64,000 bases of DNA, taken from NCBI GenBank assembly GCA_050952225.1, contig JBMNKL010000001.1, positions 496,001 to 560,000 of the forward strand, written 5' to 3'. Numbering within the stretch: the stretch's first letter is position 1; each line of letters begins with the position of its first letter. Origin of the DNA: JBMNKL01 sp050952225. Its GTDB lineage: Bacteria > Bacillota > Clostridia > Acetivibrionales > DTU013. A program made the translations under genes and the position numbers. Positions 1 to 9,290 of this stretch are shown here, piece by piece. The notes under the pieces were generated by a model, which was given only the letters and a program-made list of their open reading frames with translations, was not told the origin of the DNA and did not search any database.

Positions 1-123
1 GTGGACGAGCCGAAGATTATTCCAAAGCAGTTTACTTTGCCGGAAAAATATCAGATGGTGAAACCTAAAGTTAGAAGCGTTGAAAACTATATACAATCCG
101 GGAAGGGAGGCAGAAGCATATGA
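1..123 (+). pseudogene. istA: IS21-family transposase IstA, C-terminal tail (partial)
   Basis: The open frame runs in from the left edge and stops at TGA 121-123, giving about 40 residues of a basic C-terminus. The next gene's ATG at 120 overlaps this stop as ATGA, the coupling typical of istA-istB in IS21 elements. The identification rests on that overlap and on the IstB that follows; the tail has no motif of its own. Only the 3' end is in the window, so whether the upstream part is intact is unknown. Confidence 0.5.
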
Positions 124-841
124 ACTCGGAAATCATATCGCTGGCAAAGCAGTTTCATATTGGCATATTATCGCACGGGAAATTCATGCCTCAGCAAGGG
201 TTAAGTAATGAAGAATATTTGCTTGAGCTATTCCGCGCGGAAGCAGAGTCAAGACAAAAAGGCCGAGGCTGAACGCATAAAGCAGGCACGATTGCCAACA
301 TACAAGGGCTTTGATGAATTCGATACAAATTTTCAAAAAGGGATAACCCGAGAGCAGCTTAACACCCCTGGCAAAGCTGGAATGGATTGACGGAATGTTC
401 AACCTTGTACTTATAGGACCACCGGGAACGGGCAAAACCCACATAGCTTTGGCGATTGGAAACAAAGCGTGCATGAAGGCTACAAGGTGTTTTTTGCGAC
501 CATGGATACTATGATGCACATCCTAAAGACGCAGGAAATATCACTGAAAAGTGCTGCAAGAGTGAGATGGAATAAACAAGTGCGACCTTGTGATAATCGA
601 CGAAGTTGGGTACTTGCCTGTCAGCAAAACGGAAGCCAATTTATTTTTCGGCTTAATATCACAGCTCTACGAATCAGCTTCTGTAGTGATTACGTCAAAC
701 AAAGGCTTTGAAGGCTGGGCGGAACTTCTTGGCGACGCTATCCTTGCAACAGCTCTGCTAGATAGGCTGACACATAAGTGCCAGGTGCTGGACTTTGCTG
801 ATGAGAGTTGGCGCCTTGCTCATAGGAAACAGATTTTTTAA
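120..841 (+). pseudogene. istB: IS21-family helper ATPase IstB, multiply frameshifted
   Basis: IstB is the AAA+ (DnaA-like) ATPase that helps the IstA transposase. The product can be read only by switching frames: the N-terminus from ATG 120, then a frame covering a lysine/arginine-rich stretch to about 370, then the Walker A segment GPPGTGKTHIALAIG near 415-460, and finally from about 590 the Walker B-like IIDEVGYLPV and the C-terminal LLDRLTHKC, ending at TAA 839-841. At least three frame changes mean it cannot be functional. Total length, about 240 residues, is normal for IstB. The reading frame of the following RHS fragment begins inside its 3' end. Confidence 0.85.
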
Positions 842-2036
842 TAGAAAAGTGGTGGGAAAATTGTTTGCCAAAAATGGCCCAATTTTGCTTGACAGTAACA
901 CTAAGCCTGGAGGCAATATTTTAACGAAGACGAGATCGAATGGAGATATACTATTTTATAATAAAGCAAACAATGAATTTGCTGTAAAAGCCTCCGATGA
1001 AACAATAAGAACTTATTTTAAACCGACTGATGGCGTTGACGGCAACCCGGTATTAACCATAGAGACAGCCGCATGCAATATACGGTATGCGGGAGAGTAC
1101 CTTGACAAAGAAACGGGCCTGTATTACCTCAGGGCGAGGTATTACAACCCGTACATAGGGAGATTCATATCCGAGGACAGCTACTGGGGCGAGGACGACA
1201 ACCCCTTGAGCCTGAACCTGTACACATACTGCTTCAATGACCCCATCCGCTTCATCGACCCGACAGGACATGATCCTTATGACGAAATTATCGCAAATGC
1301 AAGAACACAGAGCCAGATTAACTGGATTGTAAATGAGATTAATAAACAAAAAGAGATCTGGTTTGTGGAAGAACAGGGCGCAGGGAAGAACCAGGCAGCA
1401 TGGACAGACGCCCAGACAGAAGCCAACAGGAGGGCGGAAACATTCAGGCAGCAACTGATACAGCTTGAATCAGGCAATGCGGACACACAGAGGCTGATTA
1501 AGGATGATTCAAGAGGAATCGCCGGGGCATGGGAAGGCTATCAGCTATCTGTCACTGCAAGATTGGCGGAAGCAAATCCCGGTAGGGATTACAGCGATAT
1601 GATAAGACGGCAGGCACAGGATTATGCACTGGCAGAGAAATATGGCAGGAATGTGATAGGCATTGATGCAAGTATGATTACAGAAGAGACCAGGACAGCT
1701 GTAGAAAGGTTTGCTGAAGATATAGTTGCAATTTACCGAATAAGTATGGCTGTAAATTCATTATTAGCAGAAGGATATGGAGACTTCGAGAGCGTACTTG
1801 TAACTGCGGATAGTGGTAGAATTGTTTTCCCAGGACCGATTTTTGCATACAGAGGAAATGATTTTCTTCTGTTATCTTATACAGATACAAAAACGAGTAC
1901 CGAACAGGTTAAATCAGCAGAAGAACTGTTGATTGATTTGATAAAGTGTATAGAAAGCTATCCGAAGGCTAAAAAGCACATATTGGGGTTTTTGGGAATC
2001 AGATCAAAAGAGCGGGCGAGGACGACAACCCCTTAA
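795..2036 (+). CDS. RHS-repeat core fragment with variable C-terminal tip A
   Basis: The frame (413 codons from an ATG inside istB) has no convincing ribosome site, so the real start is unknown and this is probably a fragment. Residues 40-80 resemble the last segment of a polymorphic toxin or CdiA-type tip (FYNKANNEFAVKASDETIRT). From about 95 the RHS-associated core follows: YLDKETGLYYLRARYYNPYI, GRFISEDSYWG, NLYTYCFNDPIRFIDPTGH. A linker of about 130 residues comes next, then a unique tip from about residue 290. RHS proteins are large surface or secreted proteins whose tip after the core is an exchangeable toxin. The order tip-like segment, core, second tip shows rearrangement. No tip A immunity gene follows, because the second RHS copy begins before the stop. 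Confidence 0.65.
   Translation: MLMRVGALLIGNRFFNRKVVGKLFAKNGPILLDSNTKPGGNILTKTRSNGDILFYNKANNEFAVKASDETIRTYFKPTDGVDGNPVLTIETAACNIRYAGEYLDKETGLYYLRARYYNPYIGRFISEDSYWGEDDNPLSLNLYTYCFNDPIRFIDPTGHDPYDEIIANARTQSQINWIVNEINKQKEIWFVEEQGAGKNQAAWTDAQTEANRRAETFRQQLIQLESGNADTQRLIKDDSRGIAGAWEGYQLSVTARLAEANPGRDYSDMIRRQAQDYALAEKYGRNVIGIDASMITEETRTAVERFAEDIVAIYRISMAVNSLLAEGYGDFESVLVTADSGRIVFPGPIFAYRGNDFLLLSYTDTKTSTEQVKSAEELLIDLIKCIESYPKAKKHILGFLGIRSKERARTTTP
1188..1613 (+). repeat. Direct repeat copy 1 (RHS core end plus linker)
   Basis: About 426 bp that recur gap-free at 2015-2440 (constant offset of 827 bp), with only scattered substitutions. It covers the last part of the RHS core and the linker, and ends at AAGACGGCAG, after which the two tips share nothing. 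Confidence 0.9.
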
Positions 2037-2440
2037 GCCTGAACCTGTACACATACTGCTTCAATGACCCCATCCGCTTCATCGACCCGACAGGACATGA
2101 TCCTTATGACAAAATTATCGCAAATGCAAGAACACAGAGTCAGATTAACTGGATTATAAATGAGATTAATAAACAAAAAGAGATCTGGTTTGTGGAAGAA
2201 CAGGGCGCAGGGAAGGATCAAACATCATGGACGGGTGCCCAGACGGAAGCGAACAGGAGGGCGGAAACACTCAGGCAGCAACTGATACAGCTTGAATCAG
2301 GCAATGCGGACACACAGAGGCTGATCAAGGACGATTCAAAGGGAATAGCCGGGGCATGGGAAGGCTATCAGCTATCTGTCACTGCAAGATTGGCGGAAGC
2401 AAATCCCGGTAGGGATTACAGCGATATGATAAGACGGCAG
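2015..2440 (+). repeat. Direct repeat copy 2 (orphan RHS junction)
   Basis: Second copy of 1188-1613. The offset of 827 bp is not a multiple of three, so this copy is read in another frame and is not a fusion with copy 1. It supplies the homology by which tip B could replace tip A in a full RHS gene. Confidence 0.9.
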
Positions 2441-3727
2441 TCCATTGGTTATGCGCTTGCTATTGCTTTAGGACGAAATGCTGTTGGTATACACGCAAGC
2501 GATATTGTGGAGATTAACAAGACAAAAGAAGAGACATTTGTGAGTATAATAAACTGTGATCTGGAAAGATACTTTGCTCCTAAAGTAGAGCAAAAAGATT
2601 TGCTGGCATCAACTAAGCCTAATACAGGGAATCTCAACTTGTTTATTGATGGAATGAGAATAGAAGGGGCAGAAGTAATAAATGGTTCTGCATATGCAGA
2701 TATCAAAAAAATAGCTAAGGCATTAAGATATAAGATTTCTGAAGATGATGATCAAATATCATTATATTATTTTGATGAAAATGGAGCTAAATTCACAATA
2801 TCATACAAAAAGGAAGGCTGGCTTAAAAGAAATGGAAGTCTAATTGTTAAGGTAAGAGAGCTTGCTGAGTTTAGAGGTTACGGAGATACTATAAGTTGGT
2901 GGCATGACAAAACGAATAAGCTTAATGTTACTGTTAATCCAAGCATGAAGTATGCACCAATAAAAGTTATAAGACAAGAAAACGTTGTAGAAATAGCCGC
3001 ATACATAAATTTTATAGGCGATTCAAAAGAGTTAATGCCTTCAACAGCATTCTCTTACGCAGAAATTGCTGCTGCAGGTATTGAAGTAGATTGGGCTGGG
3101 AACTATTCGGTAGACGGAAAGAGGATTAGCTTAACTACAAAAGTTTATAGCCACAATGCTAGTCAGAATAATATAATACAGAAAGCTGAATTAGGTTCTT
3201 CTACAAAACAAAAGTATATAGACTTCGAAATAAAAGATGAAGTTGGTAGGTCGCGTCAAATGGACGGGAATTTGATTTCTATAGTAGGGGATTATCTTAT
3301 AGGAGATAGATATAAGTCTGGTGATCCAATATATGATAACTGGTCAATTGCAAATCCCGGTAAGGTAACACTCTATACAAAGACAAAATATAGTAATGTC
3401 AAGTATGATCCTAATGATCCTTCGACATATAAAACATATACGCAAAGGGAACTTAGTAATGTTGCTTCTCATGAATTTGGGCACTTACTAGGACTTGGTG
3501 ATGCTTATGGAGAAAAAGGATATCGGTATGCTGCACCAGAATATTATATCTTGCAAGATGGAAGTATTTTGTGGATGCCGTCCGACGATAAAATGAGAAG
3601 TTCACAAGGAAATGTTAGCGATATAGATATAATGTTCATGCTTAAAGCTTGGGAGATGAATATATTTCAGCCATTCCCAGAGACATCCAGTTACCAATTT
3701 TCGCCGGGTTCTACAAGTACCCAATAA
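2192..3727 (+). CDS. Orphan RHS C-terminal module with metzincin-like metalloprotease tip B
   Basis: From ATG 2192 this gives 511 residues; RHS homology continues upstream in frame to about 2018, so it is an orphan junction without the bulk of an RHS protein. Residues 1-85 match the linker of the upstream RHS gene. Residues 145-250 (NLNLFIDGMRIEG...) look like a copper-amine-oxidase-N or stalk-type domain, often used by clostridia as a wall or surface module. The C-terminus holds HEFGHLLGLGD at residues 427-437: HExxHxxGxxD is the metzincin zinc site (three ligands plus catalytic Glu428), and Met462 or Met468 could form the Met-turn. The likely product is a zinc endopeptidase effector; target and secretion route are unknown. 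No start-proximal RBS is evident, as expected for an orphan tip that is expressed after recombination or through an internal start. A membrane-protein gene follows 59 bp downstream. Confidence 0.6.
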   Translation: MEEQGAGKDQTSWTGAQTEANRRAETLRQQLIQLESGNADTQRLIKDDSKGIAGAWEGYQLSVTARLAEANPGRDYSDMIRRQSIGYALAIALGRNAVGIHASDIVEINKTKEETFVSIINCDLERYFAPKVEQKDLLASTKPNTGNLNLFIDGMRIEGAEVINGSAYADIKKIAKALRYKISEDDDQISLYYFDENGAKFTISYKKEGWLKRNGSLIVKVRELAEFRGYGDTISWWHDKTNKLNVTVNPSMKYAPIKVIRQENVVEIAAYINFIGDSKELMPSTAFSYAEIAAAGIEVDWAGNYSVDGKRISLTTKVYSHNASQNNIIQKAELGSSTKQKYIDFEIKDEVGRSRQMDGNLISIVGDYLIGDRYKSGDPIYDNWSIANPGKVTLYTKTKYSNVKYDPNDPSTYKTYTQRELSNVASHEFGHLLGLGDAYGEKGYRYAAPEYYILQDGSILWMPSDDKMRSSQGNVSDIDIMFMLKAWEMNIFQPFPETSSYQFSPGSTSTQ

Positions 3728-3786
3728 TTGTTTATAAAAATATTGAATATATTTGTAAAGTATTTCTTACATGGAGGGATAAATAA

Positions 3787-4296
3787 GTGAATAAAAGGAC
3801 CGTAGTATTAATTCTAATTATAATATCTATTTTGGCAGTGGCATTGGCAAATAGTATTGTGGGGGTTTACAATCTAGTATCATATAAGTACTTAATGCGT
3901 GTATTGCCGGTAATCGGGATAATATTTCTGATCCTTGGCGTGATATTATTTGTATTAAAAAAAGTGAAATATATTATGATTATTTCTGCATTTTTTATTT
4001 TGGCATTATATATCTCAGACATTATTAGTGTAATGTTTATTAATAACCAACGTCAAAATATTTTTAACGATGGTACTCTAATTGCCGGTGCAATTGAAAG
4101 ATATTATGAAGATAACAATAAGTATCCAAAGGATTTAGATGAGTTAATTCCAAAATATATTGACAGTATCCCTAAGATAAAAACTACATACGATGAGGGA
4201 GACTTCACATATTACATTACTGAGGGCGGAAAATCCTACTTTTTAGGTTTTGAAAACTATTATTATGATGGAATTGGTTGGATTGAGGCAGAATAA
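3787..4296 (+). CDS. Small membrane protein, candidate immunity protein
   Basis: 169 residues from GTG 3787 behind GGAGGG. Three hydrophobic helices lie at about residues 6-26, 36-57 and 60-80, followed by an outward-facing domain of about 90 residues. Residues 98-118 (IERYYEDNNKYPKDLDELIP) resemble the mature part of type II pseudopilins (GspG-like), a motif also found in unrelated membrane proteins. It follows the metalloprotease tip directly on the same strand, is AT-richer than the core genes, and has the size of an immunity protein. The role is inferred only from position; a small surface protein unrelated to the tip is possible. Confidence 0.5.
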   Translation: MNKRTVVLILIIISILAVALANSIVGVYNLVSYKYLMRVLPVIGIIFLILGVILFVLKKVKYIMIISAFFILALYISDIISVMFINNQRQNIFNDGTLIAGAIERYYEDNNKYPKDLDELIPKYIDSIPKIKTTYDEGDFTYYITEGGKSYFLGFENYYYDGIGWIEAE

Positions 4297-4391
4297 TAGT
4301 TAAAAAGCTATTTAAAATTATATTGATACGGTGACGATACATAGGGAGGTTCATTGGTGAGAATAAACAAATAGTGGAATGAACTTTGCTA

Positions 4392-4420
4392 TTGACTTTA
4401 TGTTCATTCACTGCTACAAT
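4392..4420 (+). promoter_or_regulatory. Sigma-A promoter of the tRNA-Met/tRNA-Glu unit
   Basis: TTGACT (4392-4397), a 17 bp spacer, TACAAT (4415-4420), placed 64 bp before the first tRNA. The same type of -35 is used for the tRNA cluster at 60,355. Confidence 0.65.
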
Positions 4421-4483
4421 AGAAAAGCGCGCGGCGGCGTCTTTATAATGCATGAGCGAAACGGGCGCTTTCTCGCGATAGAT

Positions 4484-4560
4484 GGCGGCGTAGCTCAGGT
4501 GGCTAGAGCATGCGGTTCATACCCGCAGTGTCGTTGGTTCAAATCCGACCGCCGCTACCA
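4484..4560 (+). tRNA. tRNA-Met (CAT)
   Basis: Complete 77-nt cloverleaf with encoded CCA. The acceptor strand GGCGGCG pairs with CGCCGCT (terminal G-U); the anticodon loop is TTCATAC with anticodon CAT; the T loop is TTCAAAT. It lacks the C1-A72 type mismatch of initiators, and elongator Met or a lysidine-modified Ile tRNA cannot be told apart by eye. Confidence 0.9.
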
Positions 4561-4573
4561 TAACGAATTATCT

Positions 4574-4648
4574 GGCCCATTGGTCAAGCGGTTAAGACAC
4601 CGCCCTTTCACGGCGGCGACAGGGGTTCGATTCCCCTATGGGTCACCA
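4574..4648 (+). tRNA. tRNA-Glu (TTC)
   Basis: Complete 75-nt cloverleaf with CCA; acceptor GGCCCAT/ATGGGTC, anticodon loop CTTTCAC with anticodon TTC. It lies 13 bp after tRNA-Met and is probably co-transcribed with it. Confidence 0.93.
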
Positions 4649-4995
4649 CATTCTGTGCGGATACCCCTGCTATGTAGGGGTTTCCGGCAGTATGGCCACT
4701 GGAGCAGGAGGACGCAAGGCATACTTCGGCCTCCTGTTTCAATAAAACAATACGGATAAATGGCTGAATGCTTCATAGTTAATGGAGCGTTTTTTATTTT
4801 CCTATCAGGCCTTTCTATTAAAGATTTTTGTCCTGCAGGAATAATCCTGTCAAGCTGACGGTTTTAACCCTGGGAACAACAGGATAATTATTATCGTCAA
4901 TACAGTTAGTGTTTTCCATTATCAAAATTAATAAGAGCCGGATATCCTGCTGCGATGCCGGGCTTGTTAATTGTGTCTGAATGGAGGGAACGAGT
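4649..4995. other. Intergenic stretch with hairpins, no gene seen
   Basis: Holds an ACCCCT/AGGGGT hairpin (4663-4681) followed by only three Ts, a candidate weak tRNA-unit terminator, and a second stem CAGGAGG/CCTCCTG (4705-4736). No ORF with a ribosome site is seen. Confidence 0.4.
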
Positions 4996-7549
4996 GTGGG
5001 CAGACGTGTAAAGATAACAGTTATTCTTGCCGTTGTGGCGATAATAGCCTTGGCTATTCCCCTTGGAGTATTCTCCCGGGAAACCGTACCGGGTATCATG
5101 ACTGCCGCAGACGAAGGACCGGAAGATCAGAACTGCGGCATAAACAATGACGGGAGCGGCAGAAGCGGCGATACGGACATTATACGCGAAAGGCTTAATG
5201 AAAGCGTCATTTTATACGTTGGAAGCCCGGTCGCGTATGTAAAAGGAGTCGAAACACGTATAGACCCGGGCAATATCGAAGTCACCCCTGTTATTAGCGA
5301 TAATGTGGAGATGGTGCCTGTCAGGTTTATTGCGGAAAGCCTGGGAGGCAGCGTCCGGTGGGATCAGGACAGCCTTTCCGCCACTGTCATTCTGGACGGC
5401 AGGAGCTATAAATTTACGCAGGGCAGCAGCATTATGCTGGCGGGCGGTTCAAGTTATCCCCTCGGCGCAGAGGTATGGGCGTACAAGGGAAGGACTTTTG
5501 TACCGCTGGATAAATTCGTTAAGGCGCTTGGCAAAAAGGTTTTTTACGACAGGGGCCTTATTATTATAAGTGATGATGAAGTTGCTCTCGACACTGAAAA
5601 AGACAAGGAACTTATAAGCGAGTGGATTGCGAAATTGAGTTATCTCCCCGCAGTGGGCTCCCGCGATAAACTGCTGAGCCTGCTGGAAGAGGGGCAGAAA
5701 AGAGGAACTGGTGATTATATAGAGATAATATTGCCCCAGGTGGATACGGGTATATCCGTGGAGAAAGAAATAGCAGCCTGGGAAGCGGAAGGTTCATCGA
5801 CGCCGGGCATTGCAAACCAGGCGGCTAAGGTTGCGGAAAGTCCGGCTGCGGATATGGCGGTGGCAGATCCATCCGGTCGGGAGCAGGATTATTCCACAAC
5901 CAATGTCCAGGTTCAAGGCGTTGATGAGGGAGATATAGTAAAGACGGACGGCAATTATATATACCAGGTCAGCAAAAGAAGGGTGGTTATCGCAAAAGTC
6001 GATAATCCGGACAACATGGAAATTGCCGGTATCCTGGATTACACCGATAAAAACCTGACTCCGCAGGAGCTGTACCTGCACGATGAGAAGTTGGTTGTCA
6101 TAGGTTCTTCGAAAGCGTATTTCCCAATATATAAAACGAAAGACGGCGTCCGGACCGAAATATATCCTTCGCCGCGTTATTCGCAAAACAGCGTTAAGTT
6201 ATTGATATATGACATTTCGGACAAGAAAAATGCCAGGCTGGTCCGGGAGGTTGAACTGGAGGGGAAGTTACGTATCGTCAAGAAAGATCGGTCCGGCGGT
6301 TTATCTTGTAGCCAATGATTATATTAACTATTACCGCATTCAGGACAACGTTCCGGATGATGAGCCGAATATTACGCCATACTACCGGGATACTGCGGAA
6401 AAGGATGAATATAAAAGCATAGGCTACGATTCGATACGCTATTTCCCTGGAGCGATACATGATAATTACATGATTGTTGCCGGAATTGATGTTGACGGGA
6501 ACGAGCCTGCCAATGTTTCCACGTACTTGGGGGCAGGCCAGAATATCTATGCGTCGCCGGAAAACCTGTATGTGGCTGTGACAAGCTATTCCCGGATTTA
6601 TTCCAAAAGGGGCTATGAAGAAAAAACACAAATATATAAATTCGGCATGAAAGATGCGAAACTTACATACTTATGCAAGGGCGAGGTGCCCGGCATCATA
6701 CTTAACCAGTTTTCCATGGATGAGTACGGCGGTAGCTTCCGCATGGCGACTACAAAGGGCAGCATATGGGCTGCGGATGAGAGAATTTCCAAGAACTGCT
6801 TATACGTAACGGACAGCATGCTTTCCATTACGGGCAGTATAGAAGACATGGCGCCCGGCGAAAGGATTTACTCTGTCCGCTTCATGGGCGACAGGGCATA
6901 TGTAGTGACATTCAAGACGGTAGACCCGCTCTTTGTGATTGACCTGAAAGACCCGAAAAAGCCGGCTATCCTGGGAGCTTTAAAGATACCGGGGTACAGC
7001 GATTACCTCCATCCTTACGACGAAAACCACATTATAGGCTTCGGGAAGGATACTGTTGAGATAAAAGGCCAGGCTTATTACCAGGGTATGAAGGCTGCGC
7101 TGTTTGATGTGACCGATGTAAGCAACCCGGTGCAAAAGTTTGCCGAAATAATCGGAGACAGGGGTACGGATTCCGAGCTTCTCAGCAACCACAAGGCGCT
7201 TCTTTTCTCGAAAGAGAAGAACCTGCTGGCATTCCCCGTGACATTGATGGAAATCAAGGACGCCGGTGAAACGGGAATGAATGCACTTGAATACGGAGAA
7301 TTCACGTTCCAGGGCGCCCTGGTGTATAGCCTGGATCTTGAAAACGGGTTCAAGTTAAGGGGCAGGATAACCCACCTTTCCGGCGATGATTATTTAAAAG
7401 CTGGAAGGTACTGGTACGACAGTGACAAGAATATCAGGAGAATCATCTATATAGGCGATAATTTGTTTACCCTTTCAAATAGCATGATCAAGGCAAATGC
7501 ATTGGAGGATTTGGCAGAGAAGGGCAGCGTTGCGATACCGCAGGCTTGA
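4996..7549 (+). CDS. Secreted beta-propeller protein with stalk domain (frameshifted)
   Basis: GTG 4996 is preferred because GGAGGG lies 7 bp upstream; an ATG at 4981 would put that ribosome site inside the gene. Residues 5-28 form a signal anchor (VILAVVAIIALAIPLGVF). Residues 70-190 are a copper-amine-oxidase-N-like stalk domain (MVPVRFIAESLGGSVRWDQD), followed by a linker and, from about 310, a clostridial beta-propeller domain (VQGVDEGDIVKTDGNYIYQV) that continues to the end. The frame breaks near 6262: one extra G in the GGGG run of GAGGGGAAG; dropping one G restores the propeller. Total length, about 850 residues, is normal for this family. The protein is extracytoplasmic, with ligand unknown. 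Either a sequencing error or a recent mutation explains the break. Confidence 0.75.
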
Positions 7550-7632
7550 TTGTATCGGATATACAATATATACTTAATATGGATAATGATTATGCGCCCT
7601 GTTCGCGGGCGCGGTGAGATGCGGGGTCGATT

Positions 7633-8500
7633 ATGAGAAAAAGGCCCAGTCGCGGTATGACTGCCATTGCCGTAATATTGATCATACTTAACCTTTCCCA
7701 GGTTGCCCTGATTGCCGCAATATTGCTGTATATAACAGGAATGGGCGATGATCCGGGCCTGCTTGCGAATCCATGGGTAATTGCTTTACTGCTGGTTATA
7801 CTCGCGGTTGTTATCATAAACAGCCTGGCGGCCCTTAGGAGCAGGAGCAGCACGCTGCGCTCAATCTACCGGTTCCGGATGCTTGAAGACACTCTTTCAA
7901 GGCTGGAAACGCTAAACAACACCTTGCGGGCGCAAAGGCATGATTTTCTGAATCACCTGCAGGTTGTTTACTCTCTCATGGAAATGGAAGAATACCACGT
8001 GGCTGCCGAGTATATTGAAAAAGTATACGAGGATATACAGAAGGTCAGCAGAATCCTGAAGACATCAAATGCCGCCGTAAACGCGCTGCTCCAGGCAAAG
8101 CTGCTGACTTGCGAAGACCGTGGCATCGAGGTCGGGTTAAACGTGACGACCCAATTGAAAAACCTGAAGATACCCTCATGGGAGTTCTGCAGGGTTTTGG
8201 GAAACCTGATTGACAACGCAATTTACGCACTTCGGGATAAAGAAGGCGTTAAATCGGTTAAAATCGATCTTTATGAAGACTTAAAATATTATTATTTCAG
8301 GATATCTGATAATGGTGTCCCGATTCCTGAAGAGCTTCAATAAAAAGATATTCGAAGCCGGGTTTACCACCAAGGGCGGCGAAGGAGAAGGGATGGGATT
8401 GCCGATAAGCGCCGGGATTATGGAAAAATACGGGGGAAGCATTACTTTATCGTGCGAAGGAGAGTACAAGGTTTTTGAAGGAAAGGTGCCGCGGTGTTGA
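7633..8500 (+). CDS. SpoOB/LytS-type sensor histidine kinase (frameshifted)
   Basis: Two membrane helices (residues about 10-36 and 47-68) precede a short linker and a dimerisation helix with the phospho-acceptor His in AQRHDFLNHLQVVYSLME, as in SpoOB/DcuS-type kinases. The N box is FCRVLGNLIDNAIYAL. The first frame stops at 8341-8343; the next frame carries KIFEAGFTTKGGEGEGMGLP (F and G2 boxes) to 8500, so a one-base shift near the TAAAAAG run at 8340 splits the ATPase domain. There is no extracellular sensor domain. The likely partner is the LytTR regulator at 10,788, beyond nfeD and floA. If the frameshift is real the kinase is dead. Confidence 0.75.
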
Positions 8501-8743
8501 TGGTTTTACAGGCGGATGAGGGAGCCGGGCAGTTAATAAATCCCTGGGATGATGATTTAACAGTCAGTTAAAAAGACATTTCAGCGCTGCAAGTGTATAA
8601 TATGCGTTATGTGCATTTAATTTAGGCCTTAGCAATTATATAATATCATTGGATAGATATTGTTCAAGGCAGCATCCTTGAAGCACAAGGTGATGGATTT
8701 AGCCTTAAGCGAAACGGATTTTCCTGAACGGGAGGTGCTATGA

Positions 8744-9247
8744 GTGAATATAGGAGCGTTATTTGTCGGTTATAACTGGATACCGATACTTTTCCTGATC
8801 GCGGGGATTGTATTTATCGTAATTGAAATGTTGCAACCGGGTTTCGGAGCGCCGGGGATTATCGGAATAGTGTTGCTGTTGCTGGGGATTGTCCTGTATG
8901 CCAGGAGTTTGCTCGAGGCCCTGATAATGATTATTATATTGCTTGCGATACTGGGGGTGGCGCTTACGCTGATCCTGCAGTCGGCTTCAAAGGGGCGCCT
9001 GGCCAGAAGCCTTGTTTTAAATGATACACTGGACAACAATGTTAGTTATCCGGCGATAGACGACATGAGCTACTTCCTGGGAAGCGAAGGGGAAACCATT
9101 ACTGCCCTGAGGCCTTCCGGGGTTGCGGATTTCAGCGGTGTGAAGCTGGATGTCGTCTCGGAAGGGGAATACATTCCTAAAAATACTACGGTTATTATCA
9201 GCAAGATTGAAGGAACCAAGATCATTGTAAGGCAAAAACCGGAATAA
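8744..9247 (+). CDS. NfeD-like membrane protein
   Basis: 167 residues from GTG 8744, with GGAGGTG 7 bp upstream; an ATG at 8740 is in another frame. Three to four hydrophobic helices (residues 12-80) are followed by a C-terminal OB-fold domain with the typical GETITALRPSGVADFSGVKL and ending in IIVRQKP. This is the short NfeD form that lacks the ClpP-like protease domain. Short NfeD proteins are regularly coupled to flotillins, and floA follows 43 bp downstream. It probably supports organisation of functional membrane microdomains. Confidence 0.85.
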   Translation: MNIGALFVGYNWIPILFLIAGIVFIVIEMLQPGFGAPGIIGIVLLLLGIVLYARSLLEALIMIIILLAILGVALTLILQSASKGRLARSLVLNDTLDNNVSYPAIDDMSYFLGSEGETITALRPSGVADFSGVKLDVVSEGEYIPKNTTVIISKIEGTKIIVRQKPE

Positions 9248-9290
9248 GCGCGTATAAAGGTCAAATACCTTATGAAAGGAGACTTTTTCA

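Larger units (their letters stand above)
1..841 (+). mobile_element. IS21-family insertion sequence remnant (left part outside window)
   Basis: Contains the istA tail and broken istB in the canonical overlapping order. No right-hand terminal repeat of the type seen at 52,615-52,660 is visible after istB; RHS coding sequence starts at once. The element therefore appears truncated at its right end by recombination with the RHS locus. Confidence 0.7.

Noticed and set aside
4379..4759. 126-codon frame over the tRNA-Met/tRNA-Glu region
   Set aside because: It runs through two complete tRNA cloverleaves and their promoter; not a protein gene.
4981..4995. ATG 4981 as start of the beta-propeller protein
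   Set aside because: The only good ribosome site, GGAGGG, lies inside that extension; GTG 4996 is correctly spaced.
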